This document shows, in pieces, positions 7,583 through 15,261 of a stretch of DNA of 36,036 nt. How positions within the stretch are numbered: the stretch's first letter is position 1; each line of letters opens with the position of its first letter. A program made the translations under genes and the position numbers. Source of the stretch: Novosphingobium capsulatum (GTDB lineage Bacteria; Pseudomonadota; Alphaproteobacteria; Sphingomonadales; Sphingomonadaceae); contig DQVI01000122.1 of assembly GCA_015661825.1 (NCBI GenBank), positions 1 through 36,036 of the forward strand, read 5' to 3'. The notes under the pieces were generated by a model. That model had not been told where the DNA came from, made no database searches, and saw only the letters and a list, made by a program, of their open reading frames with translations.

Positions 7583-9283
7583 TTAGCCGCGGGCCTTGAG
7601 AGCTTCGCCGAGGATGTCGCCGAGCGAAGCGCCCGAGTCCGACGAACCGTACTGTTCCACCGCTTCCTTTTCTTCGGCCAGCTGGCGGGCCTTGATCGAG
7701 AAGTTGGGCTTCTTCGAACGGTCGAAGCCGGTGACCATGGCGTCGATCTTCTGACCGACCTGGAAGCGGTCGGGGCGCTGTTCGTCGCGGTCGCGACCCA
7801 GATCCGAACGCTTGATGAAGCCGGTGGCACCATCGTCGCCAGCCTGCACTTCGAGGCCGCCGTCACGCACTTCGAGCACGGTCACGGTCACGACTTCGCC
7901 GCGACGCAGCGAACCCGAGGTGGCCACGCCGCCAGCAGCCGGAGCGCCCTTTTCGAGCTGCTTCATGCCCAGGCTGATGCGTTCCTTGTCGACGTCCACG
8001 TCGAGGACCACGGCCTTGACCTGCTCACCCTTGCGGTGGAGGGCCAGCGCGTCTTCACCCGAGATGCCCCAGGCGATGTCCGACATGTGAACCATGCCGT
8101 CCACGTCGCCATCGAGGCCGATGAACAGACCGAATTCGGTCGCGTTCTTGACTTCGCCTTCGACGATCGAGCCAACCGGGTGCTTTTCGGCGAAAGCTTC
8201 CCAGGGGTTCTGCTGGGCCTGCTTGAGGCCGAGGCTGATGCGGCGCTTGTCGCTGTCGACTTCGAGCACCATGACGTCGACGCCCTGGCTGGTCGAAACG
8301 ATCTTGCCGGGGTGGACGTTCTTCTTGGTCCACGACATTTCCGAAACGTGCACCAGGCCTTCGATGCCCGGTTCGAGTTCGACGAAGGCGCCGTATTCGG
8401 TGATGTTGGTGACAGTGCCGTGCAGCTTGGCGCCGACCGGGTACTTGGCGGCAACGCCATCCCAGGGATCGCTTTCAAGCTGCTTCATGCCCAGCGAAAT
8501 GCGCTGCGTGTCCTGGTTGATGCGGATGATCTGGACGCGCACGGTGTCGCCGATGGCGATCACTTCCGAGGGGTGGTTGACGCGCTTGTAGCTCATGTCG
8601 GTGACATGGAGCAGGCCGTCGATGCCGCCGAGGTCCACGAACGCACCGTAGTCGGTGATGTTCTTGACCACGCCGTCGATGATCTGGCCTTCCTTGAGGT
8701 TCTGGATCAGGCCCGAGCGCTGTTCGGCGCGGGTTTCTTCCAGAACGGCGCGGCGCGAAACCACGATGTTGCCACGGCGGCGATCCATCTTGAGGATCTG
8801 GAAGGGCTGCGGCATGTCCATCAGCGGGGTCACGTCGCGCACGGGGCGGATGTCGACCTGCGAGCCGGGCAGGAAGGCCACGGCGCCGTCGAGGTCGACG
8901 GTGAAGCCACCCTTCACGCGGCCGAAGATCACGCCTTCAACGCGCTTGCCTTCGCCGAATTCGGCTTCGAGCTTGTCCCAGGCGGCTTCGCGGCGGGCGC
9001 GGTCGCGCGACAGCATGGCTTCGCCGTCGGCGTTTTCAACGCGGTCCACGAACACTTCGACTTCGTCGCCGACCTTGAGGCCGTGCGGCTGGCCGGGGGC
9101 GGCGAATTCGCGCAGGGCCACGCGGCCTTCGCTCTTCAGGCCCACGTCGATGACGGCCTTGTCGTTTTCGATGGCGGTAACGGTGCCCTTGACCACGCGG
9201 CCTTCAAAGCCACCGTTGGCGGCAGCGCCGAGCGTTTCGTCAAGCAGCGCGGCGAAATCGTCGCGCGTCGGGTTGGTCGACAT
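7583..9283 (-). CDS. rpsA: 30S ribosomal protein S1
   Basis: 566 residues with six S1/OB-fold repeats. The repeats that bind mRNA carry recurrent motifs such as ITDYGAFVDLGGIDGLLHV, ITEYGAFVELEPGIEGLVHV and ATEFGLFIGL. S1 is bound loosely to the small subunit and helps position mRNAs with weak Shine-Dalgarno sites. The start MSTNPTRDDFAALLDE at 9283 is chosen because AGGAAG lies about 7-11 nt upstream. The open frame continues further upstream, but that part is non-family sequence in the leader. The last 20 residues (DSGASLGDILGEALKARG) are typical of alphaproteobacterial S1. It forms a single-gene unit with its own terminator. Confidence 0.97.
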   Translation of the reverse strand: MSTNPTRDDFAALLDETLGAAANGGFEGRVVKGTVTAIENDKAVIDVGLKSEGRVALREFAAPGQPHGLKVGDEVEVFVDRVENADGEAMLSRDRARREAAWDKLEAEFGEGKRVEGVIFGRVKGGFTVDLDGAVAFLPGSQVDIRPVRDVTPLMDMPQPFQILKMDRRRGNIVVSRRAVLEETRAEQRSGLIQNLKEGQIIDGVVKNITDYGAFVDLGGIDGLLHVTDMSYKRVNHPSEVIAIGDTVRVQIIRINQDTQRISLGMKQLESDPWDGVAAKYPVGAKLHGTVTNITEYGAFVELEPGIEGLVHVSEMSWTKKNVHPGKIVSTSQGVDVMVLEVDSDKRRISLGLKQAQQNPWEAFAEKHPVGSIVEGEVKNATEFGLFIGLDGDVDGMVHMSDIAWGISGEDALALHRKGEQVKAVVLDVDVDKERISLGMKQLEKGAPAAGGVATSGSLRRGEVVTVTVLEVRDGGLEVQAGDDGATGFIKRSDLGRDRDEQRPDRFQVGQKIDAMVTGFDRSKKPNFSIKARQLAEEKEAVEQYGSSDSGASLGDILGEALKARG

Positions 9284-9607
9284 GAAATAGTCTTCCTGTT
9301 TCGATGTTTCCGGCCAGGCGGTTGTCTCCGCCGGTCTTTTCTCCGCATGCCTGCCCCATGCAGGATGCGGGCCAAAAGGGCCGATCTGCCCATGCGGGCC
9401 GGATGCCCACGCAGGCATTCCCCCGATTACGCAAGGGAACCGGGCGCGCTTAGGCTTACGAGGTCCGAAATGCAAGAAAAACCCTATGGCGCGGCGCGGG
9501 AAACGATGGTTTCCTTTGCGCAAGGTCAAGGCGCCACCACGGCGCCGATTCTAATGAATTGGTCATATCAAGCGACCATCATCGTCCGGACCTTGGGAGA
9601 CGAAGCA
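9284..9607. other. Divergent intergenic region between rpsA and a GNAT gene
   Basis: 324 bp without a supported gene. It holds the rpsA leader (about 160 nt if the promoter below is right) and the promoter of the plus-strand acetyltransferase. A small hairpin GGCGCC-ACCAC-GGCGCC lies at 9530-9546 and a shorter one (TGGTC/GACCA) at 9560-9578. Open frames running through this stretch are extensions of neighbouring frames and have no family character. Confidence 0.6.
9447..9475 (-). promoter_or_regulatory. Candidate rpsA promoter
   Basis: On the minus strand TTGCAT (9475-9470) and TAAGCG (9452-9447) are separated by 17 bp, a reasonable housekeeping-sigma layout, about 165 bp upstream of the rpsA start. 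The -10 match is weak, so this is tentative. Confidence 0.3.
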
Positions 9608-10159
9608 ATGACCCAGCCTGCCCCTACTCCTGCGCCCAATCTGGCCCAGATCGCCCGTGCGGTGACCGTTCCGACCCGCAGCGGCGTGACGCTCAGCGTC
9701 CGTCAGGCCTTTGCCGAGGACGAGCACGCGCTGGCCGTGTTTTTCGATGCGGTCCTTCCCGAAGACCGCCGCTTCCGCTTTCTGGCCGCCGCCGGCCACC
9801 TCGACCATGATCGCCTCGCGCCGATGACCCATGTCGATCACTGGCGCACGGAAAGCTTCCTGGCCTTCGATCAGGCGACCGGCGAGCTTGTCGCTTCGGC
9901 GGTGCTGGCCTGCGACGCCGAGATGGAAACCGGCGAAGTGGCGATCTCGGTGCGCGGCGACTATCGCGGGCGCGGCGTGGGCTGGGGGATGCTCAACCTT
10001 GTCGCCGCCGAAGGCGAGCGCCGCGGCCTTACGCGGGTGATCGCGATCGAGGATCGCGCCAACCATGCCGCGATCGAACTGGAAAAGGATTGCGGCTTCG
10101 TGGCCCATGGCGTGGAGGGCGACCCCCACATCGTCATGCTCGAAAAGACGCTGCGCTGA
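9608..10159 (+). CDS. GNAT-family N-acetyltransferase
   Basis: 183 residues with one GNAT domain (about residues 28-180). The acetyl-CoA pyrophosphate loop is seen as RGDYRGRGVGWGML (R-x-x-G-x-G/A pattern), with EDRANHAAIELEKDCGF in the C-terminal half. The segment EDEHALAVFFDAVLPEDRRFRF resembles the stand-alone version of the acetyltransferase domain found at the end of Pat/PatZ protein-lysine acetyltransferases. The ATG at 9608 follows a GGGAGA site. The substrate is unknown; protein lysine acetylation is possible by analogy only. It is divergent from rpsA and converges on the Mur-ligase gene. Confidence 0.85.
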   Translation: MTQPAPTPAPNLAQIARAVTVPTRSGVTLSVRQAFAEDEHALAVFFDAVLPEDRRFRFLAAAGHLDHDRLAPMTHVDHWRTESFLAFDQATGELVASAVLACDAEMETGEVAISVRGDYRGRGVGWGMLNLVAAEGERRGLTRVIAIEDRANHAAIELEKDCGFVAHGVEGDPHIVMLEKTLR

Positions 10160-10165
10160 CCTTTT

Positions 10166-10184
10166 TGGCCTGAATTTCAGGCCA
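10166..10184. repeat. 19-bp perfect inverted repeat over the Mur-ligase stop codon
   Basis: TGGCCTGAA-T-TTCAGGCCA is perfect around one central base. It contains the stop codon of the minus-strand Mur-ligase gene (10179-10177), 7 bp after the GNAT stop. A T-run lies before the stem on the plus strand (10162-10166), so it does not look like a standard terminator in either direction. It may still end or protect the convergent transcripts. Confidence 0.6.
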
Positions 10185-11610
10185 GTCTTGCCAGCAGGTC
10201 GCGCGCGAAGACCGAAAGGGTGTCGTCGCGCGCGCCCATGATCACGATACGGTCATCAGCACGGGCGCCGGAGCGGGCGAGGGCGAGCAGCCTTTCGCCC
10301 GCTGCCTCGCGTTCACCGACATATTCGGCATGGCCGCCGTGGTCGTTGATCAGGCCGACGATCCGTTCCGAGCCCTGGGTGCGGTCCACCGTGCCGCCGA
10401 AATAGACCGGATCGGTCAGGATCACGCGGTCTTCCGCGCCCAGCCGCGTGGCGAAGACTTCGGCCAGTTCGGCGCCCATCTGGCGCAGCGGGCCATAGCC
10501 ATGGGGCTGGAACAGCGCGAGCACGCGGCCCCGATGGGCCTTGAGCGTGGCGAGCGTGGCGGCCACCTTTTCCGGGTTGTGTCCGAAATCGTCGATCACG
10601 GTCACGCCCGAGGCGCTCGTGCCCACGATGTCGAACCGGCGGGCAAGGCCCGCAAACGTGCCCAGCGCGGCGGCGGCTTGCGCCAGCGGAACCCCCAGCG
10701 CACTGGCGGCGGCAAGGGCGGCCAGCGCATTGGCGAGGTTGTGGCGGCCCGGCACCTTGAGGGCGAGGGGGGCGGTGGAGCCATCGCGGCGGTCGATGAC
10801 TGTGGCGGCAAGGCTGGTCGGCCCTTCCACGATGCTTTCGGGCAGCGCGCTGATCATGGCCTCGGGCGCAAAGCCGAAGGTGATCACCGCGCGGGCGCGC
10901 GGGCGCAGGGCGAGGCTCTCTGCGTCGTCGGCATTGAGCACGGCCACGGGCGCGGCGGCGAGGAAATCGCCAAACAGGACACGCAGTTCCTCAAGGCTCT
11001 TGTGATCGAGGCTCACATTGTTGAGCACAGCCACGCGCGGGGCGTAGAGCGCGATCGAGCCGTCGCTCTCGTCCACTTCCGACACGAAGATTTCACCGCT
11101 TCCAACCCGTGCCGAGGCAAACGGCGCGTCTGCGGTCGCAAAATTCTTCATCACCGCGCCGTTCATGATCGTGGGATCGCGATTGAGCGCGGTCAGGATC
11201 CAGCCGATCATGCCGGTCACGGTCGACTTGCCACTGGTTCCGCCCACGGCCACGCCGCAATCGGCGGCGTTGAACAGCCGCGCGAGCAATTGCGCGCGCG
11301 ACAGCCGCGCGCAGCCCAGTTCGCGGGCGCGGACCACTTCGGGCACGGTGTCTTCGACGGCGGCCGAGGCCACCAGCGTCTGGCGCGGATCAGCCAAGCC
11401 GCTGCCATCCTGCGGGAACAGGGTGAAGCCCAGACTTTCGAGCCAGGCGAACTTTTCGGGGCTGCGGCCCTGATCGCGCCCCCGGTCGGACCCCGAAACT
11501 TGCGCGCCCGCCCCCTTGAGGATCAGCGCGAGGGGCAACATGCCCGATCCGCCGATGCCGCAGAAAAACCAGGGATGGGCGGTGAGCGGCTCGGCAGTCT
11601 GGGTGGTCAT
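10177..11610 (-). CDS. mpl: Mur ligase, MurC/Mpl-like
   Basis: 477 residues with the three Mur-ligase domains. The N-terminal UDP-binding Rossmann motif is FFCGIGGSGM. The ATP P-loop is GGTSGKST at 123-130. The EVDESDGS (178-184) and NNVSLDHKS motifs are of the MurC/Mpl type, and the C-terminal domain starts near LARRFDIVG with DDFGHNPEKV. The ATG at 11610 gives the family start; longer forms run into a repeat. MurC adds L-Ala to UDP-MurNAc, while Mpl adds the recycled tripeptide. The divergent LD-carboxypeptidase makes exactly that tripeptide, and no other cell-wall gene is here, so I infer Mpl. The DDFGHNP motif differs from the usual DDxxHHP, so a distinct paralogue is possible. Confidence 0.72.
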   Translation of the reverse strand: MTTQTAEPLTAHPWFFCGIGGSGMLPLALILKGAGAQVSGSDRGRDQGRSPEKFAWLESLGFTLFPQDGSGLADPRQTLVASAAVEDTVPEVVRARELGCARLSRAQLLARLFNAADCGVAVGGTSGKSTVTGMIGWILTALNRDPTIMNGAVMKNFATADAPFASARVGSGEIFVSEVDESDGSIALYAPRVAVLNNVSLDHKSLEELRVLFGDFLAAAPVAVLNADDAESLALRPRARAVITFGFAPEAMISALPESIVEGPTSLAATVIDRRDGSTAPLALKVPGRHNLANALAALAAASALGVPLAQAAAALGTFAGLARRFDIVGTSASGVTVIDDFGHNPEKVAATLATLKAHRGRVLALFQPHGYGPLRQMGAELAEVFATRLGAEDRVILTDPVYFGGTVDRTQGSERIVGLINDHGGHAEYVGEREAAGERLLALARSGARADDRIVIMGARDDTLSVFARDLLARLA

Positions 11611-11663
11611 GGCGCAAGGCCCTACAGGAATTGGGGCGGCAGTGACAAGACTGGCCCCGCGCG

Positions 11664-11786
11664 CCCCTCCGTCAGGCCTGCGGCCTGCCACCTCCCCATT
11701 GCATGGGGAGGATCAAACCCCGGCCTTGCTGATCCTCCCCATGCAATGGGGAGGGGGACCGCCCGCGAAAGCGGGTGGTGGAGGGG
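11664..11786. repeat. Composite palindromic (REP/BIME-like) element
   Basis: About 123 bp bounded by CCCCTCC (11664-11670) and GGAGGGG (11780-11786). Inside are nested hairpins: AGGCC-TGC-GGCCT, then CCTCCCCAT-TGC-ATGGGGAGG, then a short spacer, then the exact reverse complement CCTCCCCAT-GCA-ATGGGGAGG, then CCGCCCGC-GAAA-GCGGGTGG. The two central units plus their ATCA/TGAT flanks form a 25-bp perfect inverted repeat. It lies in the gap between the divergent mpl-like gene and ldcA. From general knowledge it resembles the dispersed extragenic repeats of sphingomonads. No second copy was noticed in this window. Confidence 0.85.
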
Positions 11787-11825
11787 AATGGACGCCAGAC
11801 GCAAGCCCCCCTACGAACACTGTCC

Positions 11826-12662
11826 ATGACCCACATCGCCGTCTGCGCCCCATCCACCCCGTTCACCCGCGACGACGCCGCGCGCGTGGAAGCGCTCGTC
11901 GCGCAAGCGCCCGGCCTGTCCATCGCGTTCCACGACCAGTGCTTTGCCAGCGAGGGCCATTTCGCCGGAAGCGACGCCCTGCGCCTCGCGGCTTTCGTCG
12001 AATGCGCCAATGATCCGGCTGTCGATGCGGTATGGTTCGCGCGCGGCGGCTATGGCGCGGGGCGGATCGCGCAGGATGCGATGGGGCGGCTGGGAGCGGC
12101 GGCACGCGGCAAGACCTATCTGGGCTATTCGGATGGCGGCGTGCTGCTCGCTGCGCTCTATCGCGCCGGGATTGGGCGGCCCGTCCATGCGCCGATGCCG
12201 GTCGATCTGCGCCGGGCCGGGGGCGAGGCGGCGGTGCGGCGCGTGCTCGACTGGCTGGCGGGTGATCTGCAGGGGCTGGAGCCTTCGCTTGGCGACGAGG
12301 CACGGCCCGTGGTCGCCTTCAACCTGATGACGCTCGCGATGATCATGGGCACCCCGGTCATGCCCGATCTGGTCGGGCATGTCGTGATGGTCGAGGAAGT
12401 GAGCGAGCACGATTATGCCGTCGACCGGCTGCTGTTCCATGTGACGGCGGGCCTGCAACAGGCGGGGGCTGCCGGACTGCGGATCGGCAGGGTCAGTCAG
12501 GTGCCTGAAAACGATAGGCCTTTTGGCTTTTCTGTCGATCAGATGGTACGCCACTGGTGCGACAGGACCGGGCTGGCCTTTCTGGGCCGGGCCGACATCG
12601 GGCACGATGCCGATAACCGGATTGTCCCCTTCGGGGTTGCAGGACGGGCGCGGGGTCAATAG
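11826..12662 (+). CDS. ldcA: LD-carboxypeptidase (peptidase family S66)
   Basis: 278 residues, a little shorter than most S66 enzymes. It should cleave the L,D bond before the terminal D-Ala of murein tetrapeptide in the cytoplasm, giving tripeptide for recycling. Family marks are FARGGYGAGRI, the nucleophile Ser102 in GYSDGG, the GTPVMPDLVGHVVMVEE block with Glu190, and His260 in ADIGHDADNRIVPFG, which fit the Ser-Glu-His triad. The usual GGN before the GTP block reads AFN here. The start MTHIAVCAPSTPF matches the family. The frame extends 51 bp upstream into the repeat element, which is rejected. No clear Shine-Dalgarno is visible. Confidence 0.87.
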   Translation: MTHIAVCAPSTPFTRDDAARVEALVAQAPGLSIAFHDQCFASEGHFAGSDALRLAAFVECANDPAVDAVWFARGGYGAGRIAQDAMGRLGAAARGKTYLGYSDGGVLLAALYRAGIGRPVHAPMPVDLRRAGGEAAVRRVLDWLAGDLQGLEPSLGDEARPVVAFNLMTLAMIMGTPVMPDLVGHVVMVEEVSEHDYAVDRLLFHVTAGLQQAGAAGLRIGRVSQVPENDRPFGFSVDQMVRHWCDRTGLAFLGRADIGHDADNRIVPFGVAGRARGQ

Positions 12663-12679
12663 GGCCGCGCGAGTTTTTT
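12648..12679 (+). terminator. Terminator at the end of ldcA
   Basis: GCGCGG (12648-12653) pairs with CCGCGC (12665-12670), followed by GAG and six Ts (12674-12679). The stem begins inside the ldcA coding region and the stop codon TAG lies in the loop. The short stem makes efficiency uncertain. Confidence 0.55.
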
Positions 12680-12713
12680 GAGATCGCCAGCTTTTTTACG
12701 GAGTCATTTCACC

Positions 12714-13652
12714 ATGCGGGCATTCGTTTTTCCGGGGCAGGGTAGCCAGAAGGTGGGCATGGGCGCCGAACTCGCCGCTGCCAGCTCTGCCGCGCGCGAA
12801 GTGTTCGAGGAAGTCGACGACGCGCTGGGCCAGAAGCTGTTCGCCATCATGACGCAAGGGCCCGACGAGGCGCTGACCCTGACCGAGAACGCCCAGCCCG
12901 CGATCATGGCCCATGCCATTGCCGTGCTGCGCGTGCTCGAAAAGGAAGGCGGCATCGCGCTGGCCGACAAGGCCGATTTCGTCGCCGGGCACAGCCTTGG
13001 CGAATATACCGCGCTGTGCGCCGCCGGGGCTTTCTCGCTGGCCGATACCGCGCGCCTGCTCAAGCTGCGCGGGCGTTCGATGCAGGCTGCCGTGCCGGTG
13101 GGCGAGGGCGCCATGGCCGCGCTGCTGGGCGCTGATATCGAGAAGGCGACGGCGCTGGCCGATGCCGCCGCGCAGGGTGAAGTCTGCACCGTGGCGAACG
13201 ACAACGACCCCGGTCAGGTCGTCCTTTCGGGCCACAAGGGCGCGATCGAGCGCGCGGTGGCCATGGTCAAGGACTTCGGGATCAAGCGCGGCGTGCTGCT
13301 GCCGGTTTCGGCGCCGTTCCACTGCCCGCTGATGCAGCCTGCCGCCGATGCCATGGCGCAGGCGCTGGCCGCCACCCCGCCGCAGGCCTTCCGCGTGCCG
13401 CTGTTCGCCAATGTCACCGCTGCGGTGGTGACCGATCCGGCGCAAGTCCAGGCGCTGCTGGTCGAGCAGGTGACGGGCCGCGTGCGCTGGCGCGAAAGCG
13501 CGATCGCGATGAAGGACGCGGGCGTCGAAGCCTTCGTCGAACTGGGTGGCAAGGTGCTGGCGCCGATGATCACCCGCTCGGCGGGCGCGGATCTGGCCGT
13601 TACCAGCGTGATCACCATGGCCGACATCGAGGCGCTGGCCAAGGGTCTGTGA
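12714..13652 (+). CDS. fabD: Malonyl-CoA:ACP transacylase
   Basis: 312 residues, standard length. It moves malonyl from CoA to acyl carrier protein, supplying the extender unit for fatty acid synthesis. Seen: the start MRAFVFPGQGSQKVGMG, the nucleophile Ser94 in GHSLGEY (Ser92 in E. coli), the QP..M segment (AQPAIMAHAIAV), the catalytic His in PVSAPFHCPLM, and the late GGKVLAPM. A GGAG ribosome-binding site lies 10 nt before the ATG. It begins a fabD-fabG unit; fabH, acpP and fabF are not adjacent, so this is a split fab cluster. Confidence 0.97.
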   Translation: MRAFVFPGQGSQKVGMGAELAAASSAAREVFEEVDDALGQKLFAIMTQGPDEALTLTENAQPAIMAHAIAVLRVLEKEGGIALADKADFVAGHSLGEYTALCAAGAFSLADTARLLKLRGRSMQAAVPVGEGAMAALLGADIEKATALADAAAQGEVCTVANDNDPGQVVLSGHKGAIERAVAMVKDFGIKRGVLLPVSAPFHCPLMQPAADAMAQALAATPPQAFRVPLFANVTAAVVTDPAQVQALLVEQVTGRVRWRESAIAMKDAGVEAFVELGGKVLAPMITRSAGADLAVTSVITMADIEALAKGL

Positions 13653-13707
13653 TTGTCCGGCGCGGCGGGGCCGGGGGCTCCTGCCGCGCTCATTCGGAGC
13701 AAAATGT

Positions 13708-14472
13708 ATGGAAAACCGTCTTTTCGACCTGACCGGCATGACCGCGCTGGTCACCGGCGCTGCCGGTGGCATCGGCTCGGCGATCAGCCACGCGCTGGCC
13801 CGCCAGGGTGCCCGCCTTGCCCTTTCGGGCACGAATCCGGGCAAGCTGGAAGCCTTCCGCGATGAACTCGTCGCGGCCTATGGGCAGGACCATGTCGCGT
13901 TGCCGTGCGACCTGTCGAATGCCGAGCAGGTCGAGCAGCTCGTCCCCTCGGCGCTGGCCGCGCTGGGCAAGATCGACATTCTCGTCAACAATGCCGGGAT
14001 CACCCGCGACAACCTCGCCATGCGCATGAAGGACGAGGAATGGGACGCGGTGATCCGCGTGAACCTCGAAGCGGCCTTCCGCCTGATGCGCAGCGCGACC
14101 AAGCCGATGATGAAGGCCCGCTTTGGCCGCATCATCTCGGTCACCAGCGTCGTGGGCGCGACGGGCAACCCCGGTCAGGTCAACTATGCGGCGGCCAAGG
14201 CCGGCCTTGTCGGCATGTCGAAGAGCCTCGCGCAGGAACTGGCCAGCCGCAATGTCACCGTCAACTGCGTGGCCCCCGGCTTCATCCGCACCGCGATGAC
14301 CGACGTGCTGCCCGACGCCCAGAAGGACGCGCTCAACGCCCGTATCCCGATGGGCCGCATGGGCGAGGGCCAGGACATCGGCGCGGCCGTCGCCTATCTC
14401 GCCAGCAAGGAAGCCGGCTACATGACCGGCCAGACCCTGCATGTGAACGGCGGCATGGCGATGTTTGCATGA
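13708..14472 (+). CDS. fabG: 3-oxoacyl-[ACP] reductase
   Basis: 254-residue short-chain dehydrogenase that reduces 3-oxoacyl-ACP with NADPH. Motifs: TGAAGGIG cofactor loop at about 16-23, NNAGITRDN, the catalytic Ser in SVTSVVG with Tyr and Lys in NYAAAKAG, and NCVAPGFIRTAMT. The C-terminus GQTLHVNGGMAMFA is typical of true FabG, and position after fabD supports that over a generic SDR. The ATG at 13708 follows GGAG by 8 nt; an out-of-frame ATG at 13704 is ignored. The stop overlaps the next gene's start as ATGA. Confidence 0.96.
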   Translation: MENRLFDLTGMTALVTGAAGGIGSAISHALARQGARLALSGTNPGKLEAFRDELVAAYGQDHVALPCDLSNAEQVEQLVPSALAALGKIDILVNNAGITRDNLAMRMKDEEWDAVIRVNLEAAFRLMRSATKPMMKARFGRIISVTSVVGATGNPGQVNYAAAKAGLVGMSKSLAQELASRNVTVNCVAPGFIRTAMTDVLPDAQKDALNARIPMGRMGEGQDIGAAVAYLASKEAGYMTGQTLHVNGGMAMFA

Positions 14473-15002
14473 GGCCTGCCGGGTGGGTGCTGCTTGGCGC
14501 GGCGTCGGGGCTGCTTGCCCCGGCGGCCGTTCTGGCGCGTCCGCCCGAGGTCATGGCCTGCGCGGTCAAGGCCGCGCCGCCGGGCATCGAGGAGCGCGTG
14601 GCCGACGCGCTCCTGACGCCCGGCACGCCCGCTTCGAATGCGACACAGGCCGATGTGCGGGCGATCACCGATGCCTGTGCCTATGATCAATTGCTGTCCA
14701 TGCCCCAGCACGAGGCCTATTTTTCCTATTCGTGGGGCCGCATGGGCCGCGACGCGCTCGACGCGCGGCTGGCTGCCGAGGGGATCGGCAGCGCGGTGAT
14801 CGACCGCGCGCTCGACATTGGCCCGGGCAATACCAACAACCCGGCCGCCGAGGTGACCAAGGGCGACTTGCGGATCGTGGGCGAGGCGCTCGACGCGGCG
14901 GGCAAGGCCCAGGCGAGCGTGACCAGCCGGGGCTGGCAACTGATCACCGCCTGGATCACCGCCACCGCGATGATGTTCAGCGGCCAGCGCGATCTGGAGT
15001 GA
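14469..15002 (+). CDS. Unrecognised exported protein coupled to fabG
   Basis: 177 residues, family not recognised. The N-terminus MRPAGWVLLGAASGLL...AAVLARP reads as a Sec signal peptide with a likely cleavage around residue 24, so the product is probably periplasmic. After it are two cysteines (in MACAVKAAPP and TDACAYDQ) that could form a disulfide, and a mostly helical, polar remainder. A moderately hydrophobic C-terminal helix (LITAWITATAMMFSG) could anchor it. The ATG overlaps the fabG stop (ATGA), so translation is coupled to a fatty acid synthesis enzyme. Codon use looks like its neighbours. It could be a lineage-specific sphingomonad protein. Confidence 0.78.
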   Translation: MRPAGWVLLGAASGLLAPAAVLARPPEVMACAVKAAPPGIEERVADALLTPGTPASNATQADVRAITDACAYDQLLSMPQHEAYFSYSWGRMGRDALDARLAAEGIGSAVIDRALDIGPGNTNNPAAEVTKGDLRIVGEALDAAGKAQASVTSRGWQLITAWITATAMMFSGQRDLE

Positions 15003-15048
15003 CCGGGCCCCTGACGGCCGGACAATCCCGTATTATTTGCAAGTTTTG

Positions 15049-15064
15049 GTGCATTTTATGCACA
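15049..15064 (+). promoter_or_regulatory. Palindrome with a DnaA-box match upstream of dnaN
   Basis: GTGCAT-TTT-ATGCAC (15049-15063) is a perfect inverted repeat. The nine bases TTATGCACA (15056-15064) match the DnaA-box consensus TTATNCACA. It sits in an AT-rich patch about 200 bp before dnaN, in a 259-bp gap with no other gene. Only one such box was found, so this is not an origin, but it may be a DnaA-responsive promoter element. Confidence 0.4.
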
Positions 15065-15261
15065 GATTCACCATTCCCCCTTATGCCGAGCCTTGTCGGC
15101 AGGCCATGCCGCGCTAAGAAAGATGGTCCGAAACGCGCGAACGGCCACTCTTTCGTGGCTTGGAGTCGTGCAACCAAACCCGGACGGCGGCTGTCCGTCC
15201 AGCTTCGGTTTCCCCGGTTTTGCCGTGGGGGCCGGGATCGACACTGGGGATCGAGACGAGA

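Noticed and set aside
8036-9607. Plus-strand open frame upstream of and in frame with the GNAT gene
   Set aside because: It is antisense to rpsA. The family sequence and ribosome-binding site start only at 9608, so this is not a fusion.
15003-15261. Possible chromosomal origin near dnaN
   Set aside because: Only one DnaA-box match is present, with no box cluster, no dnaA/recF/gidA-type neighbours and only a short AT-rich stretch.
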